From: Thermotoga sp. 4484_232
GTDB lineage: Bacteria; Thermotogota; Thermotogae; Thermotogales; Thermotogaceae
Direction: 5' to 3'
DNA: 6,368 bases
Assembly (NCBI GenBank): GCA_002084985.1
Contig: MZGO01000041.1
Coordinates: forward strand, 1 to 6,368
The translations under genes were made by a program, and so were the position numbers. Below the pieces are notes generated by a model. It searched no databases. It had not been told where the DNA came from and worked only from the letters and a program-made list of their open reading frames with translations. Each line of letters starts with the position of its first letter. Position 1 is the first letter of the stretch. This document shows positions 1 through 6,368 of the stretch, in pieces.

Positions 1-1131
1 GGTGGGGGTTCCCAGCCTCCTCTTCCTCCATCTGGAGGTGGTACAACCACCCCATCTTTACCCGGTGGGGGTGCATCAGGTCCTCAACTTCCAACAGGGC
101 AACCTCAACTACCAAGTGCTCCACAACCCGCTAGAGAGCCTCAATTACCAGGTGGAGGAACATCAGGTCCCCAACTTCCAGCAGGCCAGCCTCAATTACC
201 AAGCACTCCTCAGCTTCCTCCAACCTCCCAGCAGATACCTGGACCTTCTCAGATAGGTGAGCAAGCCACTGAAGAGATAGTTCCTTTTACTGATGTTGAA
301 GAAATTTTAGAGTTCAATGAATATCCTGTGCCAAAATTTGTGAAGAAAGGGTTGATCCTTTTCAGAAAAATTCAAGAAGAATATTTGGATGAAAAAGGGA
401 ATGTCTCTGAAAAGTACATCTACTATGACGTTCTCATTGTAGCTGCGATTCATCAGAAAAAAGCCTTAGCTCTCAGAATGATCTTTTCAGACGACATGAT
501 AGAATTCGAATCCACCGTGCTCAGAGGATTGTGCTGTACTTTCGTGAACCCGGATATTGTCCAAGATCTGGTGAATAAAGGATTTTCGAAGATATCACAG
601 GGAAATCTGAAAGTCAAAGCAGGTGATGAGGTGCACGAATGGTTCTACGATGAAGAAACAGGTCTTGTCAAAAAATATGTCATATCCAGTGATGTGGATA
701 AGATGACAATAGAACTTCTGTCTTTCAAGAACGTTTCATTCGATTTCAACGTTACCCCTCTGAAGCGAGGTGCTATCTTCAGATATGAAGTTAACGCATA
801 CGGTGAGAAGAGTATGAGAACTTTCGAAGTAAGAGGTATATCGGAAGATGTGGCAGAAATACGTGTTAAAGATGATACCGGGTATGAAGAGACAAAATAT
901 GAAAGTGCTTATCTTGGGGATTTCTACGTATCCCCTCAAATCTTGGAAAACGGTTTCTTCGATTTGAGCCCCATTGGTGTGAATGTGAGTGTTTCAAAAG
1001 AGGGTAACAATTACGTTCTCAACTTAAGTGGAAAAGGATCAATAAAATTGATATTCAGCGTAAACGGAATCATGCTGCATGGTACTCACACATCTCAATT
1101 TGGAAGCATGGAGGTAAAGCTTGTGAGGTGA
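1..1131 (+). CDS. Partial CDS: Pro/Gly/Gln-rich repeat protein with C-terminal beta-rich domain, function unknown
   Basis: The frame is open from base 1 to the TGA at 1129-1131 (376 residues visible), so the gene starts upstream of the window. Residues 1 to about 80 are low-complexity, rich in Pro, Gly, Gln, Ser and Thr, with repeated PQLP motifs and a 29-residue period. Residues 80-105 are an acidic transition, and from about 110 to the end there is an ordinary globular sequence with alternating hydrophobic residues suggesting beta strands. A GTG at 328 would give a 267-residue protein, but the same frame continues unbroken through the repeat, so I read 328 as an internal valine. I do not recognise the C-terminal domain. 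The Pro-rich segment looks like an extended linker or stalk of the kind seen in cell-surface proteins. The next gene, a likely exported VIT/VWA protein, begins 4 bases downstream, suggesting joint function at the envelope. Surface location is inference; the N-terminus is not visible. Confidence 0.8.
   Translation, partial: GGGSQPPLPPSGGGTTTPSLPGGGASGPQLPTGQPQLPSAPQPAREPQLPGGGTSGPQLPAGQPQLPSTPQLPPTSQQIPGPSQIGEQATEEIVPFTDVEEILEFNEYPVPKFVKKGLILFRKIQEEYLDEKGNVSEKYIYYDVLIVAAIHQKKALALRMIFSDDMIEFESTVLRGLCCTFVNPDIVQDLVNKGFSKISQGNLKVKAGDEVHEWFYDEETGLVKKYVISSDVDKMTIELLSFKNVSFDFNVTPLKRGAIFRYEVNAYGEKSMRTFEVRGISEDVAEIRVKDDTGYEETKYESAYLGDFYVSPQILENGFFDLSPIGVNVSVSKEGNNYVLNLSGKGSIKLIFSVNGIMLHGTHTSQFGSMEVKLVR
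58..213 (+). repeat. In-phase tandem repeat coding for PQLP-rich units (period 87 bp)
   Basis: Bases 58-126 and 145-213 are two similar copies of a 69-base segment with a period of 87 bases (29 codons). Both encode LPGGG-(A/T)-SGPQLP-(T/A)-GQPQLPS-(A/T)-PQ. Most differences are at third codon positions (for example CCT/CCC, CTA/TTA), so the protein is better conserved than the DNA, which points to an established coding repeat. The 18 bases between the copies (127-144) have only a diverged counterpart after the second copy. Further partial Pro/Gly-rich units lie upstream, to base 1. Confidence 0.8.
1125..1131 (+). promoter_or_regulatory. Ribosome binding site for the VIT/VWA gene, inside the upstream gene
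   Basis: GAGGTGA at 1125-1131 matches the anti-Shine-Dalgarno core and stands 4 bases before the ATG at 1136. It overlaps the last codons and TGA stop of the upstream gene, which favours translational coupling and fixes the start of the downstream gene. Confidence 0.75.
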
Positions 1132-1135
1132 GAGC

Positions 1136-3235
1136 ATGAAGAAACTTCTCTCAGCTTTTCTCCTACTGATAGCTTCTATCATATTTTCAGATGGGATGAT
1201 AATACCGGATGTGTATTGGCATCGTCCCCCGGATGTTCCAACTTATCCAATCAGACTTGTAGAGCACGAGGTGAGGATGGAAATAAAGGGAGATATCCTT
1301 GTTGCAGAAATAAAAGAGGTTTTTGAAAATCCAACGGATTACACGGTAGAAGGAGTATACGTTTTCCCGACACCTAAAGGGGCATTGATAAAGGATTTTA
1401 GAATGATTGTGGACGGGAGGGTTTACGAGGGAAAGATCCTGAGCAAGGACGAGGCAAGAAGAAGGTACATAGAATACGTCTCCAAGTTGAGAGATCCAGC
1501 ATTGCTTGAATACATCGGATTCGAGATGATACAACTCAAAATAGCGCCTTTGAGACCTGGAGAGAGAAGAACCATCGAAATCAAGTACTCTCAGGTTTTA
1601 GGAAGAAGAGAAAACACTCTAAAACTTCTGTATCCTCTGAAGATAAATTCTGTTGGGAAGAATAGAATAGGTAGGATACACATACGAGGTGTAATACATG
1701 GTGATGTTTTGGATGTCTACTCTCCTTTTTACGAGTTAAGAGTTGATAGAAAAGCAGATGAAACGGTATTCGATTTCAAAGATGAAAATATGGTAGCTGA
1801 AAAGGATTTTATAGTGTACATAACCATGGGGGAGAAATGGGCAGGGTTTGGCTTTGAAACTTATAAACCTTTCCCAGATGAGCCTGGTTATTTCATGTTA
1901 ACCATAGCTCCTCGATTAACACTTTCAGAGGCATTGAACAAGCATGTTGTTTTCGTTCTGGATAAATCCGGGAGCATGGAAGGTACGAAGTTAAACCAGG
2001 CAAAAGAAGCCTTAAAGTACATAGCGGAAAATCTAGGAGAGGGGGACCTTTTAACCGTTGTAGTTTTCGACTCCCTCATCAAGATCCTAGGAAAACCCTT
2101 TATGACAAAAAAAGATCTTCCTACTCTCCTAGAATCTCTAGAAAGGGTTGTAGCCGATGGTTCAACTAACATAGGGGGTGCTCTAAGAAAGGCTCTTTAT
2201 CTATGTAGCAAAAGCCCTCTAAAAGTAAACTACATAATATTCCTCACAGATGGTCTTCCCACGGTCGGTTTGGAAAGGGACGAAATAATAGATATGGTCA
2301 GGAAATTGAACAGAACGAAAGAAGGGTTGTTAGCCAACATATTCGTTTTCGGTGTGGGAGAAGACGTAGACCCTGTCCTCTTAGATACTCTTGCCGAGGA
2401 AAACGGTGGAATTTCAAAGTACGTCATAAGAGAAGCAACACTTGAAGAAGCAATATCTACACTCTACAGGACCATAAGTTCCCCTGTTTTAACCGACGTC
2501 AAGATATCCTTCGAAGGTGTCGAGGTTGAGAAAGTTGTACCTTTCAAGATAACGGGGATATTTGCGGGTGTTCCTGTAAGAATATTCGGAAAATACATAA
2601 CAGGAGGTATAGGAAGAGTCAAGATAGAAGGAAAAAAGGAGAATACTGGCGTCACTTACGAGTACTCCTTTAAATTTCCGAAGCAGGATGATGACGATGA
2701 TTACGTTGAATACGTATGGGCGAGAAGATACATGGCCTATCTTGAAAGAAGAATCTTGATATATGGACCAAATGAAGAGTTAAAAAGAGAAATAGAAAGA
2801 TTGAGTAAAAAGTATGGTATTCCCTCAATTTTAACTTCTCTTTTGATAGAGGAACAACCAATTCAATACAGGGGAGTAGGTGCACCTCCTTCAGCTCCAG
2901 CTCCCACATCTGTGAAGGCTGCTAAGAAGATATCAGAAAGTCTTGAAGTAGAGAGGATCACGGAGAAAACTATGGATAGAAAGTTCCTTGCCGGGAAGAC
3001 GTTCGTTTTAAAAGATGACTTCTGGGTCGATACAGAATTTGAAGAAAACGAAGTTATAAAAGTTCTGTACATGTCGAAAGCGTATTTTAAGCTAATGGAA
3101 TTGTTCCCTGAGTTTTTAAAGTATCTATCACTCGGAAAGAACATAAAAATAAGAATAGATGGGTATAACCTGGTGATCGATGAAAATGAAGGTATATCAA
3201 GTGAGGAAGAGCTTCTAGAAAAACTGGGTATGTAA
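1136..3235 (+). CDS. Exported VIT and von Willebrand factor A (VWA) domain protein
   Basis: 699 residues. Residues 1-18 form a signal-peptide-like segment (MKK, then a Leu/Ile/Ala core ending IIFS), so the protein is probably exported. Residues about 35-165 fit a VIT domain (vault/inter-alpha-trypsin type), with the family-like NPTDYTVEGVYVFPTP and a PLRPGERRTIEIKYSQ end. Residues about 268-455 are a VWA domain with a complete MIDAS: DKSGS (D276, S278, S280), T344 in GSTNIGG, and D372 in LTDG. It should therefore bind a divalent metal and mediate protein-protein contact. Five Asp in a row (518-522) precede a helical segment containing WARR and LSKKYGI, as in other VIT-VWA proteins. A Pro/Ala linker (about 580-592) leads to a C-terminal domain (about 605-690) with FVLKDDFWVDT and YFKLMELFPEFLKYLSLG, which I also associate with this family. 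The exact role and ligand are unknown; the Pro-rich protein just upstream is the obvious candidate partner. No sortase-type or transmembrane anchor is seen at the C-terminus. Confidence 0.9.
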   Translation: MKKLLSAFLLLIASIIFSDGMIIPDVYWHRPPDVPTYPIRLVEHEVRMEIKGDILVAEIKEVFENPTDYTVEGVYVFPTPKGALIKDFRMIVDGRVYEGKILSKDEARRRYIEYVSKLRDPALLEYIGFEMIQLKIAPLRPGERRTIEIKYSQVLGRRENTLKLLYPLKINSVGKNRIGRIHIRGVIHGDVLDVYSPFYELRVDRKADETVFDFKDENMVAEKDFIVYITMGEKWAGFGFETYKPFPDEPGYFMLTIAPRLTLSEALNKHVVFVLDKSGSMEGTKLNQAKEALKYIAENLGEGDLLTVVVFDSLIKILGKPFMTKKDLPTLLESLERVVADGSTNIGGALRKALYLCSKSPLKVNYIIFLTDGLPTVGLERDEIIDMVRKLNRTKEGLLANIFVFGVGEDVDPVLLDTLAEENGGISKYVIREATLEEAISTLYRTISSPVLTDVKISFEGVEVEKVVPFKITGIFAGVPVRIFGKYITGGIGRVKIEGKKENTGVTYEYSFKFPKQDDDDDYVEYVWARRYMAYLERRILIYGPNEELKREIERLSKKYGIPSILTSLLIEEQPIQYRGVGAPPSAPAPTSVKAAKKISESLEVERITEKTMDRKFLAGKTFVLKDDFWVDTEFEENEVIKVLYMSKAYFKLMELFPEFLKYLSLGKNIKIRIDGYNLVIDENEGISSEEELLEKLGM

Positions 3236-3270
3236 AGGAGCCACCCAAGTAGGTGGCTCCTAGTTTCCTG
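3236..3270 (+). terminator. Intrinsic terminator after the VIT/VWA gene
   Basis: A perfect 10-bp stem (AGGAGCCACC at 3236-3245 with GGTGGCTCCT at 3252-3261) closes a 6-base loop directly after the TAA stop, followed by TAGTTTCC. The T tract is short and interrupted, but the stem is strong and its place at the operon end fits termination. Confidence 0.8.
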
Positions 3271-3291
3271 TCATTTTCGATCCATTTTGCT

Positions 3292-3341
3292 TTAGAAAAA
3301 CAAAGAGAAATAAAAAGAATCTGCTTTTTAATTTTTTCTAA
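3292..3341. repeat. Nested AT-rich inverted repeat in the intergenic region
   Basis: Outer arms TTAGAAAAA (3292-3300) and TTTTTCTAA (3333-3341) are perfect complements. Inside them TAAAAAG (3311-3317) pairs with CTTTTTA (3324-3330) around a 6-base loop. All pairs but two are A-T, so stability at high temperature would be poor. It could be a backup terminator, since the inner stem is followed by ATTTTTT, or chance in AT-rich DNA. Confidence 0.3.
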
Positions 3342-3346
3342 TCATG

Positions 3347-3352
3347 TATAAT
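3347..3352 (+). promoter_or_regulatory. Possible -10 element (TATAAT)
   Basis: A perfect TATAAT stands at 3347-3352 in AT-rich DNA. The best upstream hexamer at proper spacing is only TTTTTA (3325-3330, 16-base spacer), a poor -35 match. It could drive the permease remnant and the isomerase/epimerase genes. TATAAT alone is expected by chance in such DNA, hence the low confidence. Confidence 0.3.
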
Positions 3353-3387
3353 CGAAGTTCAAGATTCACGGGGAAAATTCTCCTATC

Positions 3388-3415
3388 TTGGTTTTTCTAG
3401 AAATCTTGTTATAAA
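3388..3415 (+). promoter_or_regulatory. Candidate promoter for the isomerase/epimerase unit
   Basis: TTGGTT at 3388-3393 and TATAAA at 3410-3415 are separated by 16 bases, resembling a sigma-70 type promoter. Transcription would start near 3422, about 16 bases before the CG-centred palindrome at 3438-3453, the usual place for a LacI-family repressor site. It points into the permease remnant and the two enzyme genes. Predicted from pattern only. Confidence 0.4.
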
Positions 3416-3437
3416 TTTGATTTTGGTTCGAAACATT

Positions 3438-3453
3438 TGAAAAACGATTTCCA
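3438..3453. promoter_or_regulatory. Candidate LacI-family operator
   Basis: TGAAAAACGATTTCCA is an imperfect 16-bp palindrome around a central CG; 6 of 8 half-site positions are symmetric. A central CG flanked by A-rich and T-rich halves is typical of LacI/GalR-family operators. A weaker CG-centred palindrome (GGTTCGAAAC, 3425-3434) lies 16 bp to its left. The natural regulator would be the LacI-family gene at 5245-6143, now broken. No second copy was found before that gene, so the assignment is tentative. Confidence 0.4.
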
Positions 3454-3476
3454 TATTTTTCCAAATATTACTCAAC

Positions 3477-4290
<814 letters not shown>

Positions 4291-4309
4291 GAAAGGGAGG
4301 TAGAAGGCT

Positions 4310-5161
4310 ATGTTCAAGTATTCCGTGAGCAACTGGATATACGGTGATGAGAAGCTGGAGGATACCATGAAGAGACTTTCGAAATTTGGATTCGATGGAG
4401 TTGAGCTCATGGGAGAGCCAGATTTCTACGATCCAGGCGAGGTGAACTCTCTTTGCGAGAAATATGGCCTGGGGGTTTTATCGATAGCTGGAATCTACAC
4501 GAAGGGAAGGGACCTGTCCCATCCTGATGAATCTGAGAGGAAGAGTGCAAAGGATTATCTTAAAAAGTGTATAGATTTCGCTGTGAAGGTGAAAACCGAT
4601 GTAATAGTAGTAGTGCCAACAGAAGTTGGTAGAACCAAACCGTGTGAAGATCTGTCGAAATGGCTTGATGAATCAAAAAGACAATTTGACTTTGCTGTTG
4701 AATCGCTCAAGGAGGTAGCGCCCTACGCGGAATCGAAAGGAGTTTTCCTGGCTATAGAGCCGATCAACAGGTACGAGACGTTTCTGATAAACACTGCAGA
4801 AGAGGCTATGAAACTCTGTGAAGCTGTAGGTTCTCCGGCTATGAAGATACATCTCGATACTTTTCATATGAACATAGAAGAAAAGAATTTCTATGATCCG
4901 TTTATCATGGTGAAAGATCTGTTGGTGAACGTTCACATCGCTGACAGTAACAGGCAAGCTGTGGGATATGGCCACACGGATTTCAGGTCAATGGTGAAGG
5001 CCTTGAAAGAGATAAACTACCAGAGAGCTTTGGCACTCGAGCCTTTACCACCAGTTCCCAATCCTTATCTTGCTGTAAAGCTGGGTCTCTACAGAGAGCT
5101 ATGGGATGAGTATGCCAAGGTATCTATAGAGAGACTGAAAAAGTTGGAAGAGGAAGTATGA
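4310..5161 (+). CDS. Ketose 3-epimerase, D-tagatose/D-psicose 3-epimerase family
   Basis: 283 residues, a xylose-isomerase-like TIM barrel close to the usual 290 of this family. It should epimerise free ketoses at C3 (for example D-fructose/D-psicose, D-tagatose/D-sorbose, D-ribulose/D-xylulose) with Mn2+ or Co2+ in the cytoplasm. The four metal ligands are all present: E150 in LAIEPINRYET, D183 in IHLDTFHMNIEE, H209 in VHIADSNR and E244 in LALEPLP. These are the same residue numbers I recall for the Agrobacterium D-psicose 3-epimerase. R215 (after DSN) and E156 match substrate-contact positions. The start is fixed by a strong GGGAGGT (4295-4301) 8 bases before the ATG. It follows the lyxose isomerase by 19 bases, so the D-xylulose or D-fructose made there could be its substrate. 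L-ribulose 3-epimerase or L-xylulose activity is equally possible from sequence alone. No terminator is seen after it; an 83-base gap leads to the broken LacI gene. Confidence 0.88.
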   Translation: MFKYSVSNWIYGDEKLEDTMKRLSKFGFDGVELMGEPDFYDPGEVNSLCEKYGLGVLSIAGIYTKGRDLSHPDESERKSAKDYLKKCIDFAVKVKTDVIVVVPTEVGRTKPCEDLSKWLDESKRQFDFAVESLKEVAPYAESKGVFLAIEPINRYETFLINTAEEAMKLCEAVGSPAMKIHLDTFHMNIEEKNFYDPFIMVKDLLVNVHIADSNRQAVGYGHTDFRSMVKALKEINYQRALALEPLPPVPNPYLAVKLGLYRELWDEYAKVSIERLKKLEEEV

Positions 5162-5164
5162 AGG

Positions 5165-5195
5165 TTTTCAAACATCGACTTTTTCTCACTATAGT
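5165..5195 (+). promoter_or_regulatory. Weak candidate promoter for the LacI-family gene
   Basis: TATAGT at 5190-5195 (5 of 6 matches to TATAAT) has TTTTCA at 5165-5170 (19-base spacer) or TTCAAA at 5167-5172 (17 bases) upstream. A better -35, TTGTCA at 5197-5202, has no -10 at the right distance. The regulator may instead be read through from the epimerase. Confidence 0.25.
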
Positions 5196-5244
5196 TTTGT
5201 CATAAGATATTCATAACTGAGGGGTGATTGAAGAGGTCGATATC

Positions 5245-6143
5245 ATGAGGATAAAAGATATTGCAAGAATTTTGAACGTGTCACCTTCTACCGTTTCTAA
5301 GGCTCTGAACAACCGGCCAGGAGTTAATCCTGCATTAAGAGAGAAGGTAATTAAAACTGCTCAGAAACTGAACTACAAGAAAGATATGATCGCAAGTTCC
5401 TTAAGAACCACGAAAAGCTATATCATAGGAATTGTGATCCCGGGTGTGAGTAATTCATTCTTCGGAAGGCTCGTACTATCCATCGAAAAGATTCTTTATC
5501 AGGGAAATTACAGATACATACTCTCCAACACAGATGAGGAGATAAAGAAGGAACAAGAATACATGCTGACAGAGTGATAGAAGGATTGGATGCGAGTTAC
5601 GTTATCGTGGACAATGCTGGTGCCATATATGAAGCAGTTGTTTATCTGAAAGACAGAGGTCACAGGAAAATAGGTGCGATTATTGGCCCCAACAATATCT
5701 ACACTTCCAAAAAACGGTTTGAAGGATTCACCAAGGCGATTAAAGACTTAAATCTCGAGACGAGAAAAGACTGGATTCTTCGCAGTGAATACTCAATAGA
5801 TATTTCTAGGAAGGTGACAAAAGAAATGTTCAACAGGACGAAAGACCTTCCAACTGCCTTGATAAGTTTCAACAATATCATGACGATAGGTGTACTTGAG
5901 GCTTTTGAGGATTTAGGAGTGAAAATACCGGATGATATATCCCTGATAAGCTTTGATGACGTTCCTTGGCACAGATTCAGCAAAGTGCCTATAACCTCTA
6001 TCGAACAGCCCGTTGAAGAAATGGGAATAATAGCAGCGACTATCCTCATGGATCTTCTGAATTCATCAAAGAGAGAGAATAGGAAAGTAGTGCTTAAAGC
6101 TAGACTCATAGAACGTGGGTCGGTGAGCTGCCTGAAAAATTAG
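5245..6143 (+). pseudogene. LacI/GalR-family transcriptional regulator, broken by internal deletion and frameshift
   Basis: The first piece (ATG 5245 to TGA 5577, 110 residues) has the typical helix-turn-helix MRIKDIARILNVSPSTVSKA, the hinge helix MIASSLRT and the first strand of the sugar-binding domain (YIIGIVIPGVSNSFFG). ATG 5245, with AAGAGG 7-8 bases upstream, fits family starts better than GTG 5224, which has no spaced ribosome binding site. The second piece, in another frame, becomes recognisable at DRVIEGLDASYVIVDN (from 5568) and runs to TAG 6143, with RGHRKIGAI, ISLISFDDVPW and the C-terminal ARLIERGS. Between EQEYMLT and DRVIEGL a normal member has roughly 35 more residues, including the VDGIII strand. 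So about 100 bases were lost, not a multiple of three, causing both the gap and the frame change. The fragments overlap as GTGA (5574-5577), so reinitiation is conceivable, but the fold lacks a core strand. Presumed ligand: a sugar of the adjacent isomerase pathway. Confidence 0.87.
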
Positions 6144-6368
6144 AGAGTTCCTCTAGGAAAGATGATTGTGGTATCGTATTTTTCTGCCAGTTTCAAGAAA
6201 ATCCCATCGGGTTTTCTGTCAGTCACCACCACATGCACTTCCTTCATTGTGGCCACTCTCCAAGGGAATTCTTTTCCAAATTTCGTATGATCTGCCAGAA
6301 AGATTACTTCCTTTGCCATCTCGACCATTTTTCTATTGTTTCCACCGGGAAGACTGGGAGAAGTTTCC
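6140..6368 (-). CDS. Partial CDS: DeoR-family transcriptional regulator, C-terminal end
   Basis: Only the last 75 residues are inside the window; the gene continues beyond base 6368. The visible part fits the C-terminal sensor domain of DeoR/GlpR-type sugar regulators (DeoRC, a domain that binds phosphorylated sugars): PSLPGGNNRKMVEMAKEV, the hallmark LADHTKFG, and VHVVVTDRKP near the end. An ATG at 6326-6328 is internal, since the frame is open to the window edge with well-matching family sequence. It is convergent to the broken LacI gene: its TAA stop (complement of 6140-6142) overlaps that gene's TAG (6141-6143), with no terminator between them. DeoR proteins usually sit with sugar kinase, aldolase or isomerase genes, so this one may regulate genes further right or the same pathway. 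Confidence 0.87.
   Translation of the reverse strand, partial: ETSPSLPGGNNRKMVEMAKEVIFLADHTKFGKEFPWRVATMKEVHVVVTDRKPDGIFLKLAEKYDTTIIFPRGTL

Noticed and set aside
2..256. Open frame of 84 codons starting at base 2
   Set aside because: It is the +1 shadow of the Pro/Gln-rich repeat. The real frame (from base 1) runs on without interruption into the downstream domain and stops at 1131.
328..330. GTG at 328 as the start of a 267-residue protein
   Set aside because: The same frame is open through the whole region to base 1 and encodes a structured repeat; no convincing ribosome binding site precedes 328.
3370..3383. GGGGAAAATTCTCC near-palindrome as an operator
   Set aside because: It lacks a central CG, needs a G-T mismatch and an A-A centre, and has no second copy; it is too weak to call.
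4673..4975. 100-codon minus-strand open frame inside the epimerase gene
   Set aside because: It lies fully antisense to a gene with complete catalytic residues and has no recognisable protein features; it is a shadow, as are the other minus-strand frames at 736-939, 1187-3144, 4219-4410 and 5699-6109.
5201..5216. CATAA direct repeat (5201-5205 and 5212-5216) as an autoregulatory site for the LacI gene
   Set aside because: Five-base repeats in AT-rich DNA are expected by chance, and the region lacks the CG-centred palindrome typical of the family.
5224..5226. GTG at 5224 as start of the LacI-family gene
   Set aside because: The G-rich motif before it is too close to serve as a ribosome binding site, and LacI-family proteins typically begin just before the IKDIA helix, which matches ATG 5245 with AAGAGG upstream.
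5520..5580. Programmed frameshift in the LacI gene
   Set aside because: I see no slippery heptamer or downstream hairpin at the junction, and about 35 residues of conserved fold are missing, which a frameshift could not restore.
5574..6143. Second LacI fragment as an independent gene starting at GTG 5574
   Set aside because: It starts in mid-domain, family similarity extends upstream of the GTG to 5568, and there is no spaced ribosome binding site; it is better read as the second half of a broken gene.

Overview
The window looks like chromosomal DNA of a hyperthermophilic bacterium, most likely from the Thermotoga group. Reasons: AT-leaning DNA with strong Shine-Dalgarno sites (GAGGTGA, GGGAGGT), heavy AGA/AGG and ATA codon use, Glu/Lys-rich proteins, tight operon spacing, and bacterial LacI and DeoR regulators. 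The genus is inferred from protein style, not from a marker gene.

Left part (1-3261): a two-gene unit. The first gene enters from outside the window and is open from base 1; it encodes a Pro/Gly/Gln-rich repeat segment followed by a beta-rich domain I do not recognise. Four bases later comes an apparently exported 699-residue VIT + VWA protein with an intact metal-binding MIDAS site. The second gene's ribosome binding site lies in the last codons of the first, so the two are probably translationally coupled. A strong hairpin closes the unit.

Middle (3262-5161): an AT-rich intergenic stretch with candidate promoters and a LacI-type operator. It leads into a remnant of a sugar ABC transporter permease that has lost its N-terminus, its EAA loop and its C-terminus. 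Directly after it, and overlapping its end, are two intact enzyme genes: a cupin-type D-lyxose isomerase and a D-tagatose/D-psicose 3-epimerase-type TIM barrel. Together these could interconvert aldoses and ketoses (D-lyxose to D-xylulose to D-ribulose, or D-mannose to D-fructose to D-psicose).

Right part (5162-6368): a LacI-family regulator broken by an internal deletion of roughly 35 codons that also shifts the frame. On the other strand, overlapping its stop codon, is the 3' end of a DeoR-family regulator that runs out of the window.

Overall, the right two thirds read as a sugar-utilisation locus in decay: transporter and local repressor are damaged while both catalytic genes keep all expected metal ligands. 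I see no CRISPR array, tRNA, rRNA, insertion sequence or defence system. The least explained element is the repeat protein / VIT-VWA pair.
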